64,000 bases of DNA from Umezawaea sp049997955 (lineage in GTDB: Bacteria > Actinomycetota > Actinomycetes > Mycobacteriales > Pseudonocardiaceae), in assembly GCA_049997955.1 (NCBI GenBank), contig JAEBDY010000002.1:248001-312000 (forward strand), read 5' to 3'. Shown here piece after piece: positions 7,365 to 16,146 of the stretch. A program made the translations under genes and the position numbers. Position 1 is the first letter of the stretch. Every line of letters starts with the position of its first letter. The notes beneath the pieces are model-generated. The model had not been told where the DNA came from. It searched no databases and was given only the letters and a program-made list of their open reading frames with translations.

Positions 7365-9116
7365 TCAGCTGCGAACCAGGTCCACCAGGTGCTGCACGAC
7401 GGCGTCGACGGCGACATCCGCCCGCTCACCGGAACGGCGGTCCTTGACCTCGACGACCCCGTCCACCAGGCCGCGTCCGACGACCAGGATCGTCGGGACG
7501 CCGATCAGCTCCGCGTCCTTGAACTTCACGCCGGGGCTCACCTTGGGGCGGTCGTCCAGCAGCACGTTCAGCCCGGCGGCATTCAGGTCGCCCGCCAGCT
7601 TCTCGCCGCCCGCCAGCAGGGCCTCGTCCTTGCCCGCCACCACGAGGTGCACGTCGGCCGGTGCGACGTTGCGGGGCCAGATGATGCCCTTCTCGTCGTA
7701 GCTCTGCTCGACGATGGCCGCGACCAGCCGCGAGACACCGACGCCGTAGGACCCCATGGTGATCCGGATCGGCTTGTTGTTCGCGTCGAGCGCGTCGAGC
7801 GCGAACGCGTCCGCGTACTTGCGGCCGAGCTGGAAGATGTGGCCGATCTCGATGCCGCGCGCGGCTTCGAGGACGCCGTGGCCGTCGGGCGACGGGTCGC
7901 CCGCGCGGACCTCGGCGACGTCGATGACGCCGTCGGCGGTGAAGTCGCGGCCCGCGACCAGGTCCACGACGTGGTGGTCGGCCTTGTCGGCACCGGTCAC
8001 CCAGGCCGTGCCGCGCACGACGCGCGGATCGACCAGGAACCGGACGCCGTTGGCGAGCAGCGCGCCGGGGCCGATGTAGCCCTTGACCAGGAAGCCGTTG
8101 CGCGCGAAGTCGACGTCTTCGAGCATCGCCACCTCGGCGGGCTCCAGCGCCGCTTCGAGGCGCTTGAAGTCGACCTCGCGGTCGCCGGGCAGACCGACCG
8201 CGAGCAGCGTCCAGTCCTTCTCGCCGGGCTTGCGGGTCTTCACGAGCACGTTCTTCAACGTGTCCGCGGCGGTGAACGTGCGTCCCAGACCGGCGTCATT
8301 CAGGTGGTCGACCAGCGTCTGGATGGTCGGCGTGTTCGGCGTGTGGTGCACCTGCGCGTCGGGCTTGTCCTCAATGGACTGCTCGGGCGGCGCGGGCGTC
8401 GTGACGGCTTCCACGTTGGCGGCGTAGTCGGATTCCGTGCTGCGCACGAACGTGTCCTCGCCTGTCTCGGCGACCGCGAGGAACTCCTCGGACGCCGAGC
8501 CGCCCATCGCGCCGGACGTCGCCGACACGATGACGTACTCCATGCCGAGGCGTTCGAAGATCCTGATGTACGCCTCGCGGTGCGCCTGGTACGACGCCGA
8601 CAGGCCCTCGTCCGTCAGGTCGAACGAGTACGAGTCCTTCATCAGGAACTCGCGCCCGCGCAGGATGCCCGCACGGGGCCGCGCCTCGTCCCGGTACTTC
8701 GTCTGGATCTGGTAGAGCGTGACCGGGTAGTCCTTGTACGAGTTGTACTCGCCCTTCACGGTGAGCGCGAACAGCTCCTCGTGCGTCGGCCCGAGCAGGT
8801 AGTCCGCACCCTTGCGGTCCTTGAGGCGGAACAGGTTCGGCCCGTACTCGGTCCACCGGTTCGTCGCCTCGTAGGGCTCCTTCGGCAGCAGCGCGGGGAA
8901 CTGGATCTCCTGCGCGCCGAAGGCGTCCATCTCCTCGCGCACGACCTGCTCGATGTTGCGCAGCACGCGCAGACCCAGCGGCAGCCAGGTGTACCCGCCC
9001 GGTGCGACGCGGCGGACGTAGCCGGCGCGGACCAGCAGCTTGTGGCTGGGTACTTCGGCGTCGGCCGGATCCTCGCGCAAGGTGCGGAGGAACAGCGACG
9101 ACATCCTGGTGATCAC
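7365..9116 (-). CDS. proS: Proline--tRNA ligase
   Basis: Prolyl-tRNA synthetase, 583 residues, the bacterial type with an inserted editing domain. It begins VITRMSSLFLRTLREDPADA, the usual actinobacterial N terminus. Class II motifs are visible: motif 2 around KYRDEARPRAGILRGREF, and motif 3 in GSYGVGVSRLVAAIVEQ. The editing insertion lies between (about residues 225-400), and a C-terminal anticodon domain ends HLVDLVRS. The GTG at 9116 has a GAGGAG ribosome site 8 nt upstream; the longer open frame upstream is not coding. The gene stands alone and converges on the methyltransferase. Confidence 0.97.
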   Translation of the reverse strand: MITRMSSLFLRTLREDPADAEVPSHKLLVRAGYVRRVAPGGYTWLPLGLRVLRNIEQVVREEMDAFGAQEIQFPALLPKEPYEATNRWTEYGPNLFRLKDRKGADYLLGPTHEELFALTVKGEYNSYKDYPVTLYQIQTKYRDEARPRAGILRGREFLMKDSYSFDLTDEGLSASYQAHREAYIRIFERLGMEYVIVSATSGAMGGSASEEFLAVAETGEDTFVRSTESDYAANVEAVTTPAPPEQSIEDKPDAQVHHTPNTPTIQTLVDHLNDAGLGRTFTAADTLKNVLVKTRKPGEKDWTLLAVGLPGDREVDFKRLEAALEPAEVAMLEDVDFARNGFLVKGYIGPGALLANGVRFLVDPRVVRGTAWVTGADKADHHVVDLVAGRDFTADGVIDVAEVRAGDPSPDGHGVLEAARGIEIGHIFQLGRKYADAFALDALDANNKPIRITMGSYGVGVSRLVAAIVEQSYDEKGIIWPRNVAPADVHLVVAGKDEALLAGGEKLAGDLNAAGLNVLLDDRPKVSPGVKFKDAELIGVPTILVVGRGLVDGVVEVKDRRSGERADVAVDAVVQHLVDLVRS

Positions 9117-9351
9117 GATGGGTACTCCTCGTGGGAACGGTGTCCGAACAGCGTAGTGAAGTCCGTCCGCCCAGTTCCAACGGGTAACGCGCGTCGCGCC
9201 ACCCCGCCCTGCCGATCTGCGGGCGCCGGTCCGCCGAGCGGGCGGCCACCGCGGTCGGGATCCCCACCCGCCTCCTCCAAAACCCCCCTGTTCGCGCAGG
9301 TCATGGCGTCCGCGCCGAAAAATGTCGGACCCCGTCCCTACCGTCTCCCCC

Positions 9352-9702
9352 ATGACCCTCGCCATCGGCATGATCACGATCGACACCAGCGACCCGCACA
9401 AGCTCGCGGAGTTCTGGACCAAGGCGCTCGGCACGGCGATCCAGCACGACTGGGGCGAGTTCCTCGTCCTCAAGCCCGCCACCGGGGGCGGCGTCCAACT
9501 CGGCCTGCAACGGGTGGAGGACGTGGCCCCCGGCAAGAACCGGGTGCACTTCGACATGCACGTGGAGGACCGCGCGGCGGAGGTGCTCCGCCTGGTGGAA
9601 CTGGGCGCGTCCGAGGTTGCCGAGCACACCGTTCCCGGCCTCACCTGGACCGTGCTGGCGGATCCGGACGGCAACCAGTTCTGCGTCGGCCAGCCCGGTT
9701 GA
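9352..9702 (+). CDS. VOC (glyoxalase/bleomycin-resistance fold) family protein
   Basis: A 116-residue single-domain vicinal-oxygen-chelate protein. It has the paired beta-alpha-beta-beta-beta pattern, starting MTLAIGMITIDTSDPHKLAEF and ending TVLADPDGNQFCVGQ, the usual C-terminal strand with a potential metal-ligand Asp/Glu region. ATG 9352 is chosen because it gives the standard VOC N terminus; an upstream ATG at 9330 region would add unconserved residues. Many such actinobacterial proteins have no known substrate. About 235 bp separate it from proS, divergently. Confidence 0.83.
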   Translation: MTLAIGMITIDTSDPHKLAEFWTKALGTAIQHDWGEFLVLKPATGGGVQLGLQRVEDVAPGKNRVHFDMHVEDRAAEVLRLVELGASEVAEHTVPGLTWTVLADPDGNQFCVGQPG

Positions 9703-9735
9703 CGCTACCGACGGGTAACTGTTACTCCTCGGCAC

Positions 9736-10311
9736 GTGAAATTTCCGGCCGAGGCCGCCGCACGCCGTGAACGCGCACGCTTCATGGACACGATCGAAGG
9801 ACTGACCGACACCGACTTCAGCACCGCTCCCACCCTCTGCGCAGGCTGGACGCCCAGAGATGTGCTGGCCCACGTCACGGGTACGGACCAGGCCGCCCCG
9901 TACCTGCGCGGAGGTCTGCGCATCGACCGGGTGAACGCCGACATCGTCGAACGAGCCCGCCCCCGGTCCCGCGCCGACCTGACCGCGGCAGGTCGGCGCT
10001 GGGCCGAGAACCCGTCCGCGTTCGGCCGCTTCGGCTCGGCGTTCCTGCTGGGGGACTTGGGGATCCACCACCAGGACGTCCTGCGGGGCCTGGGAAGGAA
10101 CCGTGAGGTGCCGGAGGAGGTGTCGGCCGCCATCTACCGCGAAGGAGTGATGCTCAGTACCCACCTGAACCGACGAGTCTTCCGGTACCGCTTGGTCCCT
10201 GCTTCGGGGCGCCCGCTTGGTCGAGGCCCTGCGGTTACTGGGTCGCGTGAGGCGCTGGGCATGTGGCTGGCCGGCAGGGATGCGGCTGCGACCGATTTGA
10301 CGTTCGGGTAG
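9736..10311 (+). CDS. DinB-fold protein, maleylpyruvate isomerase N-terminal domain family (TIGR03083-like)
   Basis: A 191-residue protein from GTG 9736. The segment CAGWTPRDVLAHVTGTD contains the Trp and metal-ligand His characteristic of mycothiol-dependent DinB-like proteins, and FLLGDLGIHHQDVLR carries the two further histidines of the metal site. Family members use mycothiol as thiol donor or cofactor. This fits the presence of mycothione reductase (46440) here. The exact reaction is unknown. It has a simple C-terminal part (REALGMWLAGRDAAATDL), as in the SCP2-like tail of the family. Confidence 0.8.
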   Translation: MKFPAEAAARRERARFMDTIEGLTDTDFSTAPTLCAGWTPRDVLAHVTGTDQAAPYLRGGLRIDRVNADIVERARPRSRADLTAAGRRWAENPSAFGRFGSAFLLGDLGIHHQDVLRGLGRNREVPEEVSAAIYREGVMLSTHLNRRVFRYRLVPASGRPLGRGPAVTGSREALGMWLAGRDAAATDLTFG

Positions 10312-10353
10312 TTCGGCGGCGGTTGGTTGGCCTGTTCGTCGGCGTCTTGTGCG

Positions 10354-10557
10354 TGCTGGCTCCGCTGTCGCTGTGCTGTGAGCCGACTTCGTAGCTGTCG
10401 GGCTGCTGGGCTGGCTTCACCGCCGTCGGGCCGTGTTCGCTGGCTCCGCTGCCGTCGGGCTGTGAGCCCGACTTCGTAGCTGTCGGACTGCTGGGCTGGC
10501 TTCACCGCCGCCGTGCTGTGCGTGCTGGCTACGCCGCCGTCGTGCTGTGGCCGATTT
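10354..10557 (+). repeat. Imperfect direct repeats, period about 85 bp (two and a half units)
   Basis: Units begin with GCTGGCTCCGCTG at about 10355, again at about 10440 and, cut short and altered (GCTGGCTACGCCG), at about 10524. Units one and two share the run GACTTCGTAGCTGTCGG and CTGCTGGGCTGGCTTCACCG. The third partial unit ends inside the palindrome at 10547. No protein-like frame is visible. The rest of the 10312-10984 intergenic stretch holds the palindrome, a GGCTT-type simple repeat (about 10709-10743) and no convincing gene. Confidence 0.65.
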
Positions 10558-10665
10558 GACTCGGGGACCCCTTGATTTGACCCTTGATCGGGCTAAAAGG
10601 GCAGTCCCGAAAGCCTGCCCGATCACCAATTTTAAGGGTCAAATCCCCCGAGTAAAATCGGCCAC
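10547..10665. repeat. 119-bp imperfect palindrome (long hairpin)
   Basis: Four blocks pair in order: 10547-10557 with 10655-10665 (GTGGCCGATTT), 10559-10566 with 10646-10653 (ACTCGGGG), 10575-10585 with 10634-10644 (ATTTGACCCTT), and 10586-10593 with 10617-10624 (GATCGGGC). That gives 38 base pairs with two asymmetric bulges of 8-9 nt and a 23-nt apical loop. It could act as a terminator, or be a palindromic mobile remnant. There is no U-run, and no coding capacity. Confidence 0.75.
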
Positions 10666-10984
10666 GTCTGTGGGCCTGACCTTGAGTTTGTTGGTCTGGT
10701 GGGTTTTTTGGCTTTGGCTTTGGCTTGGCTTGGCTTGGCTTGGGCAGTAGGCGGTCGGTTATGTCGGTGTGCGGGACGGCGGCTTGGGCGGACACGTCGT
10801 CAGCGGTCTGGAGTTGTGCACGGGACTGTTGTTGGAGCGCTTGACCTTTGGTCAGCGGGGCTTTGTGGTGTGGTGGAGTTGCCGTGTGCCCGGGTCTGCT
10901 GCCCGGCGCGGGCACCAGCCTGGCGGTGACAGGGTGCGCGGGCTGGCGTTTGACCCGTTGTCGCACGCTCGCTTTGATCCTCCC

Positions 10985-12193
10985 GTGGCCAAGCTGGGGC
11001 GGGGGTTCGGGTGGCTTTGGGCTGCTTATGGGGTCAGTGCTGTTGGTTCTCGGTTGGCGTTCGACGCGTTTCCGTTGATCGCGATCCTCGTCCTGCACGC
11101 GGGACCGACCGAGGTGTCGATGTTGGCGGCCGCCGGGTTGGCCGTGGGCACGGTGGTGGCTGTGCCGTTGGGGCCGTGGGTGGAGTTTCGGCGCAAGCGG
11201 CCGGTGATGATCATGACGGACCTGGTCCGGTTCGCGGCGTTGCTGAGCGTTCCCGCCGCGTTCGCGTTGGGCGGGCTCACCTTCCTCCACCTCTTGGTGG
11301 TGTCGGTGGTCGTTGCGGCGTCGGGCATCGCCTTCAACGCCGCGGCGGGCGCGCACCTGAAAGCGCTGGTGCGGCCCGAGGACCTGCTGGTCGCCAACGG
11401 GCGTCTGGAGTCCACGGCCTGGACCGCCACCGCGTTGGGGCCGCCGCTGGGCGGCGTCGCGATCGGGGTGCTCGGGCCGGTGACGACCGTGGTGGCCGAC
11501 GCGGTCAGCTTCCTGCTGTCGGCGGCGGGGCTCCGGGCGATCGGCGGACGGGAACCCCGTCCCACCAGGACCGGCGCGCCCCGGCTCCGACGGCGGGACC
11601 TGCTCGAGGGCTGGCGGTTCATCCTGACCCACCCGGCGCTGCGCAGGCTGTTCCTCAACACGATCCTGGTCAACGGCCTGATCATGGCGGCGGCACCGCT
11701 GATGGCGGTGCTGATGCTCGGCCCGCTCGGCTTCTCCCCCTGGCAGTACGGCCTCGCGTTCGCCGCCCCGTGCGTCGGCGGACTCATCGGCGCACGCCTG
11801 TCGCCACTCCTGGTCAGGCGGTTCGGCGGCCACCGGGTCATGCTCACCGCCGGAGCGCTGCGCGCGTGCTGGCCGCTCGGCCTGGCGTTCGTCCACGAGG
11901 GCACCTCCGGACTGCTGCTGGTCATCGCCGTCGAACTGGGGTTGATCACCTGCGTTGGCGTGTTCAACCCGGTCTTCGCCACCTACCGCCTCAACCAGGT
12001 GCCGGACGACCGGGTGGCCCGCACCCTGTCCGCGTGGTCGATCACCGGCAACGCCACCACCGCCGCCACGACCGCCCTGTGGGGTTTGCTGGCGGCCGCC
12101 ACCAGCCCCCGCACCGCCCTCGCCGCCGCGGGCGTCCTCCTCCTGGCGACCCCGTTCCTGCTCCCCCGACACGAGGGTGAGCCCCGCCCCTGA
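10985..12193 (+). CDS. MFS transporter (MFS_3, EntS-like)
   Basis: A 402-residue membrane protein with about 12 predicted helices. It begins VAKLGRGFGWLWAAYGVSAV, has the loop FRRKRPVM between helices 2 and 3, and a repeated motif in the second half (SPLLVRRFGGHRVML). The pattern is that of the drug/siderophore-exporter group containing EntS and macrolide exporters. GTG 10985 is used because it directly precedes the conserved helix 1; a GTG at 10935 is possible. No clear ribosome site is visible. Its base composition near the start is more T-rich than that of neighbours. Substrate unknown; an enterochelin-esterase-like gene lies far away (39914). Confidence 0.82.
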   Translation: MAKLGRGFGWLWAAYGVSAVGSRLAFDAFPLIAILVLHAGPTEVSMLAAAGLAVGTVVAVPLGPWVEFRRKRPVMIMTDLVRFAALLSVPAAFALGGLTFLHLLVVSVVVAASGIAFNAAAGAHLKALVRPEDLLVANGRLESTAWTATALGPPLGGVAIGVLGPVTTVVADAVSFLLSAAGLRAIGGREPRPTRTGAPRLRRRDLLEGWRFILTHPALRRLFLNTILVNGLIMAAAPLMAVLMLGPLGFSPWQYGLAFAAPCVGGLIGARLSPLLVRRFGGHRVMLTAGALRACWPLGLAFVHEGTSGLLLVIAVELGLITCVGVFNPVFATYRLNQVPDDRVARTLSAWSITGNATTAATTALWGLLAAATSPRTALAAAGVLLLATPFLLPRHEGEPRP

Positions 12194-12207
12194 CCTACTC
12201 TCAGCGG

Positions 12208-12945
12208 GTGCTGGTGCTGCTACCCCCTTCGGAGACCAAGGCCCTCGGCGGAACGGGCGCACCGCTCGACCACACCGAGCTGACCTGCCCCGATCTCAAC
12301 CCCGTCCGGGAGAAGATCGCCAACGCCCTGGTCGAACTCGCCGCGGACGTCCCCGGCAGCCTCACCGCGCTGGCCCTCTCCGAACGCCAGTCGGACGAGG
12401 TCGCCAGGAACGCGCGGCTGCGGCACTCCCCGACGATGCCCGCGCTCTCCCGCTACACCGGTGTCCTCTACGACGCGCTGGACGTCCCCTCGCTCAAGAA
12501 GGGCGAACGGGACCGCGCCCATCACCGCCTGGCCGTCGCGTCGGCCCTGTTCGGCGTGGTCCGCGGCGGTGACCCCATTCCCGCCTACCGCCTCTCCGGC
12601 GGCTCGACCCTCCCGCGGATCGGCTCGCTCGGCACCCTCTGGCGGCCCGCGCTGGAACCGGCGCTGGCCGCCATCGACGACTTCGTCGTGGACCTGCGGT
12701 CCGGCACCTACGCCACCCTCGCCAGGATTCCCCACGCCGTCACCGTCCGGGTCGTCAGCGAGGACGGCGACGGCGTCCGCAAGGCCGTCAGCCACTTCAA
12801 CAAGGCCCACAAAGGACTGCTGGCCCGCGCCCTCTCGACCTCGCGCGCCGAGCCCAAGAACCTCAACGGCCTCGTCAAGGTCGCCAGGACGGCGGGGCTG
12901 CGCATGGAGAAGACCGGCGACCGCACCGCCGACCTGTTCACCTGA
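12208..12945 (+). CDS. yaaA: YaaA family peroxide-stress protein
   Basis: A 245-residue DUF328/UPF0246 protein. It opens VLVLLPPSETKALGG, the hallmark start of the family, and contains RYTGVLYDALD and a basic C-terminal region (VSHFNKAHKGLLARAL). E. coli YaaA lowers intracellular iron-driven damage during peroxide stress and binds DNA; the same role is inferred here. GTG 12208 follows the MFS stop by 14 bp, so the two may be co-transcribed. Confidence 0.9.
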   Translation: MLVLLPPSETKALGGTGAPLDHTELTCPDLNPVREKIANALVELAADVPGSLTALALSERQSDEVARNARLRHSPTMPALSRYTGVLYDALDVPSLKKGERDRAHHRLAVASALFGVVRGGDPIPAYRLSGGSTLPRIGSLGTLWRPALEPALAAIDDFVVDLRSGTYATLARIPHAVTVRVVSEDGDGVRKAVSHFNKAHKGLLARALSTSRAEPKNLNGLVKVARTAGLRMEKTGDRTADLFT

Positions 12946-13039
12946 TTAATCCGGTTGCGTCCCCGGAAGCAGCTTTGCGAGACTGGACGGGCGCTACCCG
13001 GTGGAGCAGGTCCGCCGGTGGACAAGAGGAGGTGCCGCT

Positions 13040-13096
13040 GTGAAGACGACCGTCCGAGACGCGGCACCAGCCCGTCCACCCGCCCCCCTCGGCTAG
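13040..13096 (+). CDS. Possible 18-residue leader peptide upstream of the RIO kinase
   Basis: A perfectly placed AGAGGAGG ribosome site (about 13025-13032) precedes GTG 13040, which opens VKTTVRDAAPARPPAPLG and stops at 13096. It is too short to judge by composition. The region between yaaA (ends 12945) and the kinase (13160) otherwise has no gene. The run of prolines and the downstream alternative hairpins at 13115-13158 make a translational attenuator conceivable, but that is inference. Confidence 0.35.
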   Translation: MKTTVRDAAPARPPAPLG

Positions 13097-13114
13097 CCGC
13101 GAACTCACGCGCGC

Positions 13115-13158
13115 CCAGGTGGGGTGCAAGCAACCTGGCTCCAGAGGAGAACCCCACC
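13115..13158 (+). promoter_or_regulatory. Two mutually exclusive hairpins at the RIO-kinase ribosome site
   Basis: CCAGGT (13115-13120) can pair with ACCTGG (13133-13138). Alternatively GGTGGGGT (13118-13125) pairs perfectly with ACCCCACC (13151-13158), enclosing the GAGGAGA ribosome site (13144-13150) and ending 1 nt before the GTG at 13160. Sharing 13118-13120, the two cannot form together. This is the layout of an attenuator or translational switch. Confidence 0.45.
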
Positions 13159-13159
13159 A

Positions 13160-14104
13160 GTGCGCGAGCACGAGTACGAATCCGCCTACGACGACGTCGA
13201 CACCAGGATGCGTCGGGGCAAGAAGGCCAAGCGAACCGACGACCGCGACCGCACGGGGCGGTTGACGGAAGAGGAACGTACGAACCTGGCCCGCCTGCGC
13301 GAGGACGCGCTGAGCGAGGCCGACAAACCCGAGGGCGCGGACCGGTGGTCCACCTGGGACGACGCCGACCACGGCCCGACACCCCTCCCGGACTGGGTGG
13401 TCACCGAGCTGGGCGCGGCGGACCGCGAGCTGGGGATCATCAAGACCGGCAAGGAAGCCGACGTGTTCCTGGTGGAACGGTCCGGCTCCGAGAAGAGCTG
13501 CCTCATGGCCGCCAAGCGGTACCGGGGCAGCGACCACCGCATGTTCCACCGGGACGCGGGCTACCTCGAAGGCCGTCGGATGCGGCGGTCGCGCGAGATG
13601 CGCGCGATGAGCAACCGCAGCTCGTTCGGCCGCAACCTGATCGCCGAGCAGTGGGCGGTGGCGGAGTTCGCCGCGCTCGGCAGGCTGTGGCTGCTCGGCG
13701 CTCCGGTGCCGTACCCGGTGCAGCGCAGCGGAACCGAGCTGCTGCTGGAGTTCCTCGGCGACGAGGACGGCACCGCGGCTCCACGCCTGGCGCAGACCAG
13801 GCCGGATCCGGACGAACTGGTCGACCTGTGGACCCAGCTGGTCGACACGCTGACCATGCTGGCCGCCGAGGGCGTCGCGCACGGCGACCTCTCGGCGTTC
13901 AACCTGATGGTGCACGACGGCAGGCTGGTCCTGATCGACCTGCCGCAGGTGGTCGACCTGGTCGCGAACCCGCTCGCGGAGTCCATTCTGGAACGGGACG
14001 TGCGCAACGTCTCCACCTGGTTCACCGCTCGCGGGCTGGCGCCGGAACTGGCCGATCCGCACGAGCTGATGGTGACCCTGGTGGACGCGGCGGGCTTGAA
14101 CTGA
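13160..14104 (+). CDS. RIO-family serine protein kinase
   Basis: A 314-residue atypical protein kinase of the RIO1 group, known in archaea and eukaryotes for ribosome maturation and found in many actinomycetes. GTG 13160 has the GAGGAG site 9 nt upstream. Residues 1-70 are charged and probably disordered. The kinase lobe follows: IKTGKEADVFLVE is the flexible nucleotide loop, CLMAAKRYRG holds the ATP lysine, HGDLSAFNLMV the catalytic aspartate, and VLIDLPQVVD the metal-binding aspartate. These residues are all present, so it should be active. Targets are unknown. A stem-loop at 14119-14148 follows. Confidence 0.88.
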   Translation: MREHEYESAYDDVDTRMRRGKKAKRTDDRDRTGRLTEEERTNLARLREDALSEADKPEGADRWSTWDDADHGPTPLPDWVVTELGAADRELGIIKTGKEADVFLVERSGSEKSCLMAAKRYRGSDHRMFHRDAGYLEGRRMRRSREMRAMSNRSSFGRNLIAEQWAVAEFAALGRLWLLGAPVPYPVQRSGTELLLEFLGDEDGTAAPRLAQTRPDPDELVDLWTQLVDTLTMLAAEGVAHGDLSAFNLMVHDGRLVLIDLPQVVDLVANPLAESILERDVRNVSTWFTARGLAPELADPHELMVTLVDAAGLN

Positions 14105-14118
14105 GCACGAGCGGCGGC

Positions 14119-14148
14119 GGGTTCCGGGTCGAACCAGGCCCGGAACCC
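14119..14148 (+). terminator. Stem-loop after the RIO kinase
   Basis: GGGTTCCGGG (14119-14128) pairs perfectly with CCCGGAACCC (14139-14148) over a 10-nt loop, 15 bp after the kinase stop. There is no T-run, as is usual for actinomycete terminators. The rest of 14149-14581 holds the leader of the helicase gene and no convincing gene. Confidence 0.5.
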
Positions 14149-14581
14149 GTCCCGTTCCGCTCCGAATCCGCCACGTCGGGGCGAGCGCCGCCTTTCGCGG
14201 GTCGCGGCTCAGGACCGGTGTCCAGGCAGCCTGCCGTCGCACGTTCTCCCCACAACCCCACTCCACCAGCGGAAACGTCGACGTTCCGCCCGGCGGCCAT
14301 CGCGGGGGCGCACGTTTCGCGCGCGCCTGTGCGCAAGAACACGACCCCTGATCCCCCCTACCCGCGACGCGCACTTCCGGTGATCAGCTAGAGTGGTGCT
14401 TGCACCGCACAAATGCCTGTACAACTTCCTGTGCTCGCGAGGCCACCTCGGGTCGGTCATCGGTGCTCCTAACAACCATCGGCGCGACAACACGCGTCGG
14501 GCTCGTCCTTGCGATCGGCGCCGCGACCCGCTGCTCAACTGCGGAGCATCCCCGAGACGTGCCATGTCCCGGAGGTTTGTT

Positions 14582-16129
14582 TTGCCACCCACGTCCCAGG
14601 GCCGTTCCGAGCGTCCGGCGTTCCGCAGCAGCAAGCCGCGGCCGCGTCGCTCTGGCCAGGGCAATGGCCGCTCCCAGTTCGCTGAGGCCGGTCCTTCCAC
14701 TGTCGCCGAACACATCGAGAGCACCGTGCCTGAAGGCCCGATGCCCACGTTCGCCGAGCTCGGCCTCTCCGATGAACTGCTCCGCGCGCTGACCGCCGCG
14801 GGCATCGACTCCCCCTTCCCGATCCAGGCCGCCACGCTCCCCGACGCCCTCGCGGGCCGGGACGTGCTCGGTCGCGGCCAGACGGGCTCCGGCAAGACGC
14901 TGGCGTTCGGTCTGGCACTGCTGTCCCGCCTGTCGGGCCAGCGGGCCAAGCCGCTCATGCCGCGCGCACTGATCCTGGTGCCCACCCGTGAGCTCGCGAT
15001 GCAGGTCGAGGAAGCCCTCTCCCCGTACGCCCGGTCGCTCGGCCTGTCGGCCCGCGTGGTCGTCGGCGGCACGTCGTTCCCGCGTCAGATCGACGCGCTG
15101 CGCCGTGGTGTCGACCTCCTGATCGCGACGCCGGGCCGCCTGTCGGACCACGTCCGCCAGGGCACCTGCGACCTGTCCGACGTGCGGTTCACCGCACTGG
15201 ACGAGGCCGACCAGATGGCCGACATGGGCTTCATGCCCCAGGTCCGCGCCATCCTCGACCTGACCCCGCAGGACGGCCAGCGCATGCTGTTCTCCGCGAC
15301 GCTCGACGGCGACGTGGACAAGCTGGTCCGCCAGTACCTGCACAACCCGGTGACCCACTCGGTCGCGCCGCCCACGGGCAGCGTCACGACCATGGAGCAC
15401 CACCTGCTGTTCGTGTCGGCCGATGACAAGCAGAACGTCATCACCGAGGTGGCGGCCCGCGAGGGGCGCACGATCATGTTCGTGCGCACCAAGCACCACG
15501 TGGACCGCCTCGCGAAGAAGCTCCGCTCGGTCGGCGTGCACGCGGGTGCGTTGCACGGCGGCAAGGCGCAGAGCGCCCGCACCAGGGTTCTGAGCGAGTT
15601 CCGCGACGGCACCACGCCGGTGCTCATCGCGACCGACGTGGCGGCCCGCGGCATCCACGTGGACGACGTGAGCCTCGTGGTCCACGTCGACCCGCCCGCC
15701 GACTCCAAGGACTACCTGCACCGCGCCGGTCGCACGGCGCGCGCGGGCCAGTCCGGTGTCGTCGTCACGATGGTCACCCACGACCAGCGTCGCGCCGTCC
15801 AGGGCCTCACCGCCCGCGCGGGCATCCGTCCGGAGAGCACGCGAGTGGCTCCGGGCAACGAGGACCTGATCCGCATCACGGGCGCTCGCGTGCCCAGCGG
15901 TGAGCCGGTCATCGAGCCCGTGATCCCCGAGCGCGGCGGCCGCCGCGGCGGCCCGCGACGTGGAGGCCCCTTCGGCTCCGGTGGCGGACGCACCTCGGAG
16001 TTCCGCGGCGGTCGTGGTCGCAGTGACCGCGGTGCCAGTGGCGGACGCAGCGAGGGCGGCTACCGCGGTGGCGCGAGTGCCACCGCCTCCAGTGGCGCCG
16101 GTCGTCCGCGTCCGGCCCGCTCGTTCTGA
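14582..16129 (+). CDS. DEAD-box RNA helicase
   Basis: A 515-residue ATP-dependent RNA helicase. Motifs in order: Q-motif region (FAELGLSDELLRALTAAGI), Walker A GRGQTGSGKT, PTRELAMQ, TPGRL, the DEAD box in ALDEADQMADMGF, SAT in MLFSATL, and HRAGRTARAGQSG. The C terminus is Gly/Arg rich (GGRRGGPRRGG and repeats), as in RhlE/CshA-type helicases that bind structured RNA. The start is probably TTG 14582, with GGAGG 7 nt upstream; ATG 14564 in the same frame is the alternative. A long leader (from a TAGAGT box near 14390) would suit cold-type control. A strong terminator follows. Confidence 0.93.
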   Translation: MPPTSQGRSERPAFRSSKPRPRRSGQGNGRSQFAEAGPSTVAEHIESTVPEGPMPTFAELGLSDELLRALTAAGIDSPFPIQAATLPDALAGRDVLGRGQTGSGKTLAFGLALLSRLSGQRAKPLMPRALILVPTRELAMQVEEALSPYARSLGLSARVVVGGTSFPRQIDALRRGVDLLIATPGRLSDHVRQGTCDLSDVRFTALDEADQMADMGFMPQVRAILDLTPQDGQRMLFSATLDGDVDKLVRQYLHNPVTHSVAPPTGSVTTMEHHLLFVSADDKQNVITEVAAREGRTIMFVRTKHHVDRLAKKLRSVGVHAGALHGGKAQSARTRVLSEFRDGTTPVLIATDVAARGIHVDDVSLVVHVDPPADSKDYLHRAGRTARAGQSGVVVTMVTHDQRRAVQGLTARAGIRPESTRVAPGNEDLIRITGARVPSGEPVIEPVIPERGGRRGGPRRGGPFGSGGGRTSEFRGGRGRSDRGASGGRSEGGYRGGASATASSGAGRPRPARSF

Positions 16130-16146
16130 TCTGAGCTAGACACGCG

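Noticed and set aside
9113..9304. Small minus-strand ORF upstream of proS
   Set aside because: It overlaps the proS leader, has no ribosome site, and has no recognisable composition.
10354..10557. 85-bp repeats as coding or CRISPR-like
   Set aside because: No open frame with protein character, and no short repeat with unique spacer.
10769..10984. Longer MFS start with 72 extra residues
   Set aside because: The extra residues are unlike a membrane protein N terminus, and the region is low-complexity DNA; GTG 10985 fits helix 1.
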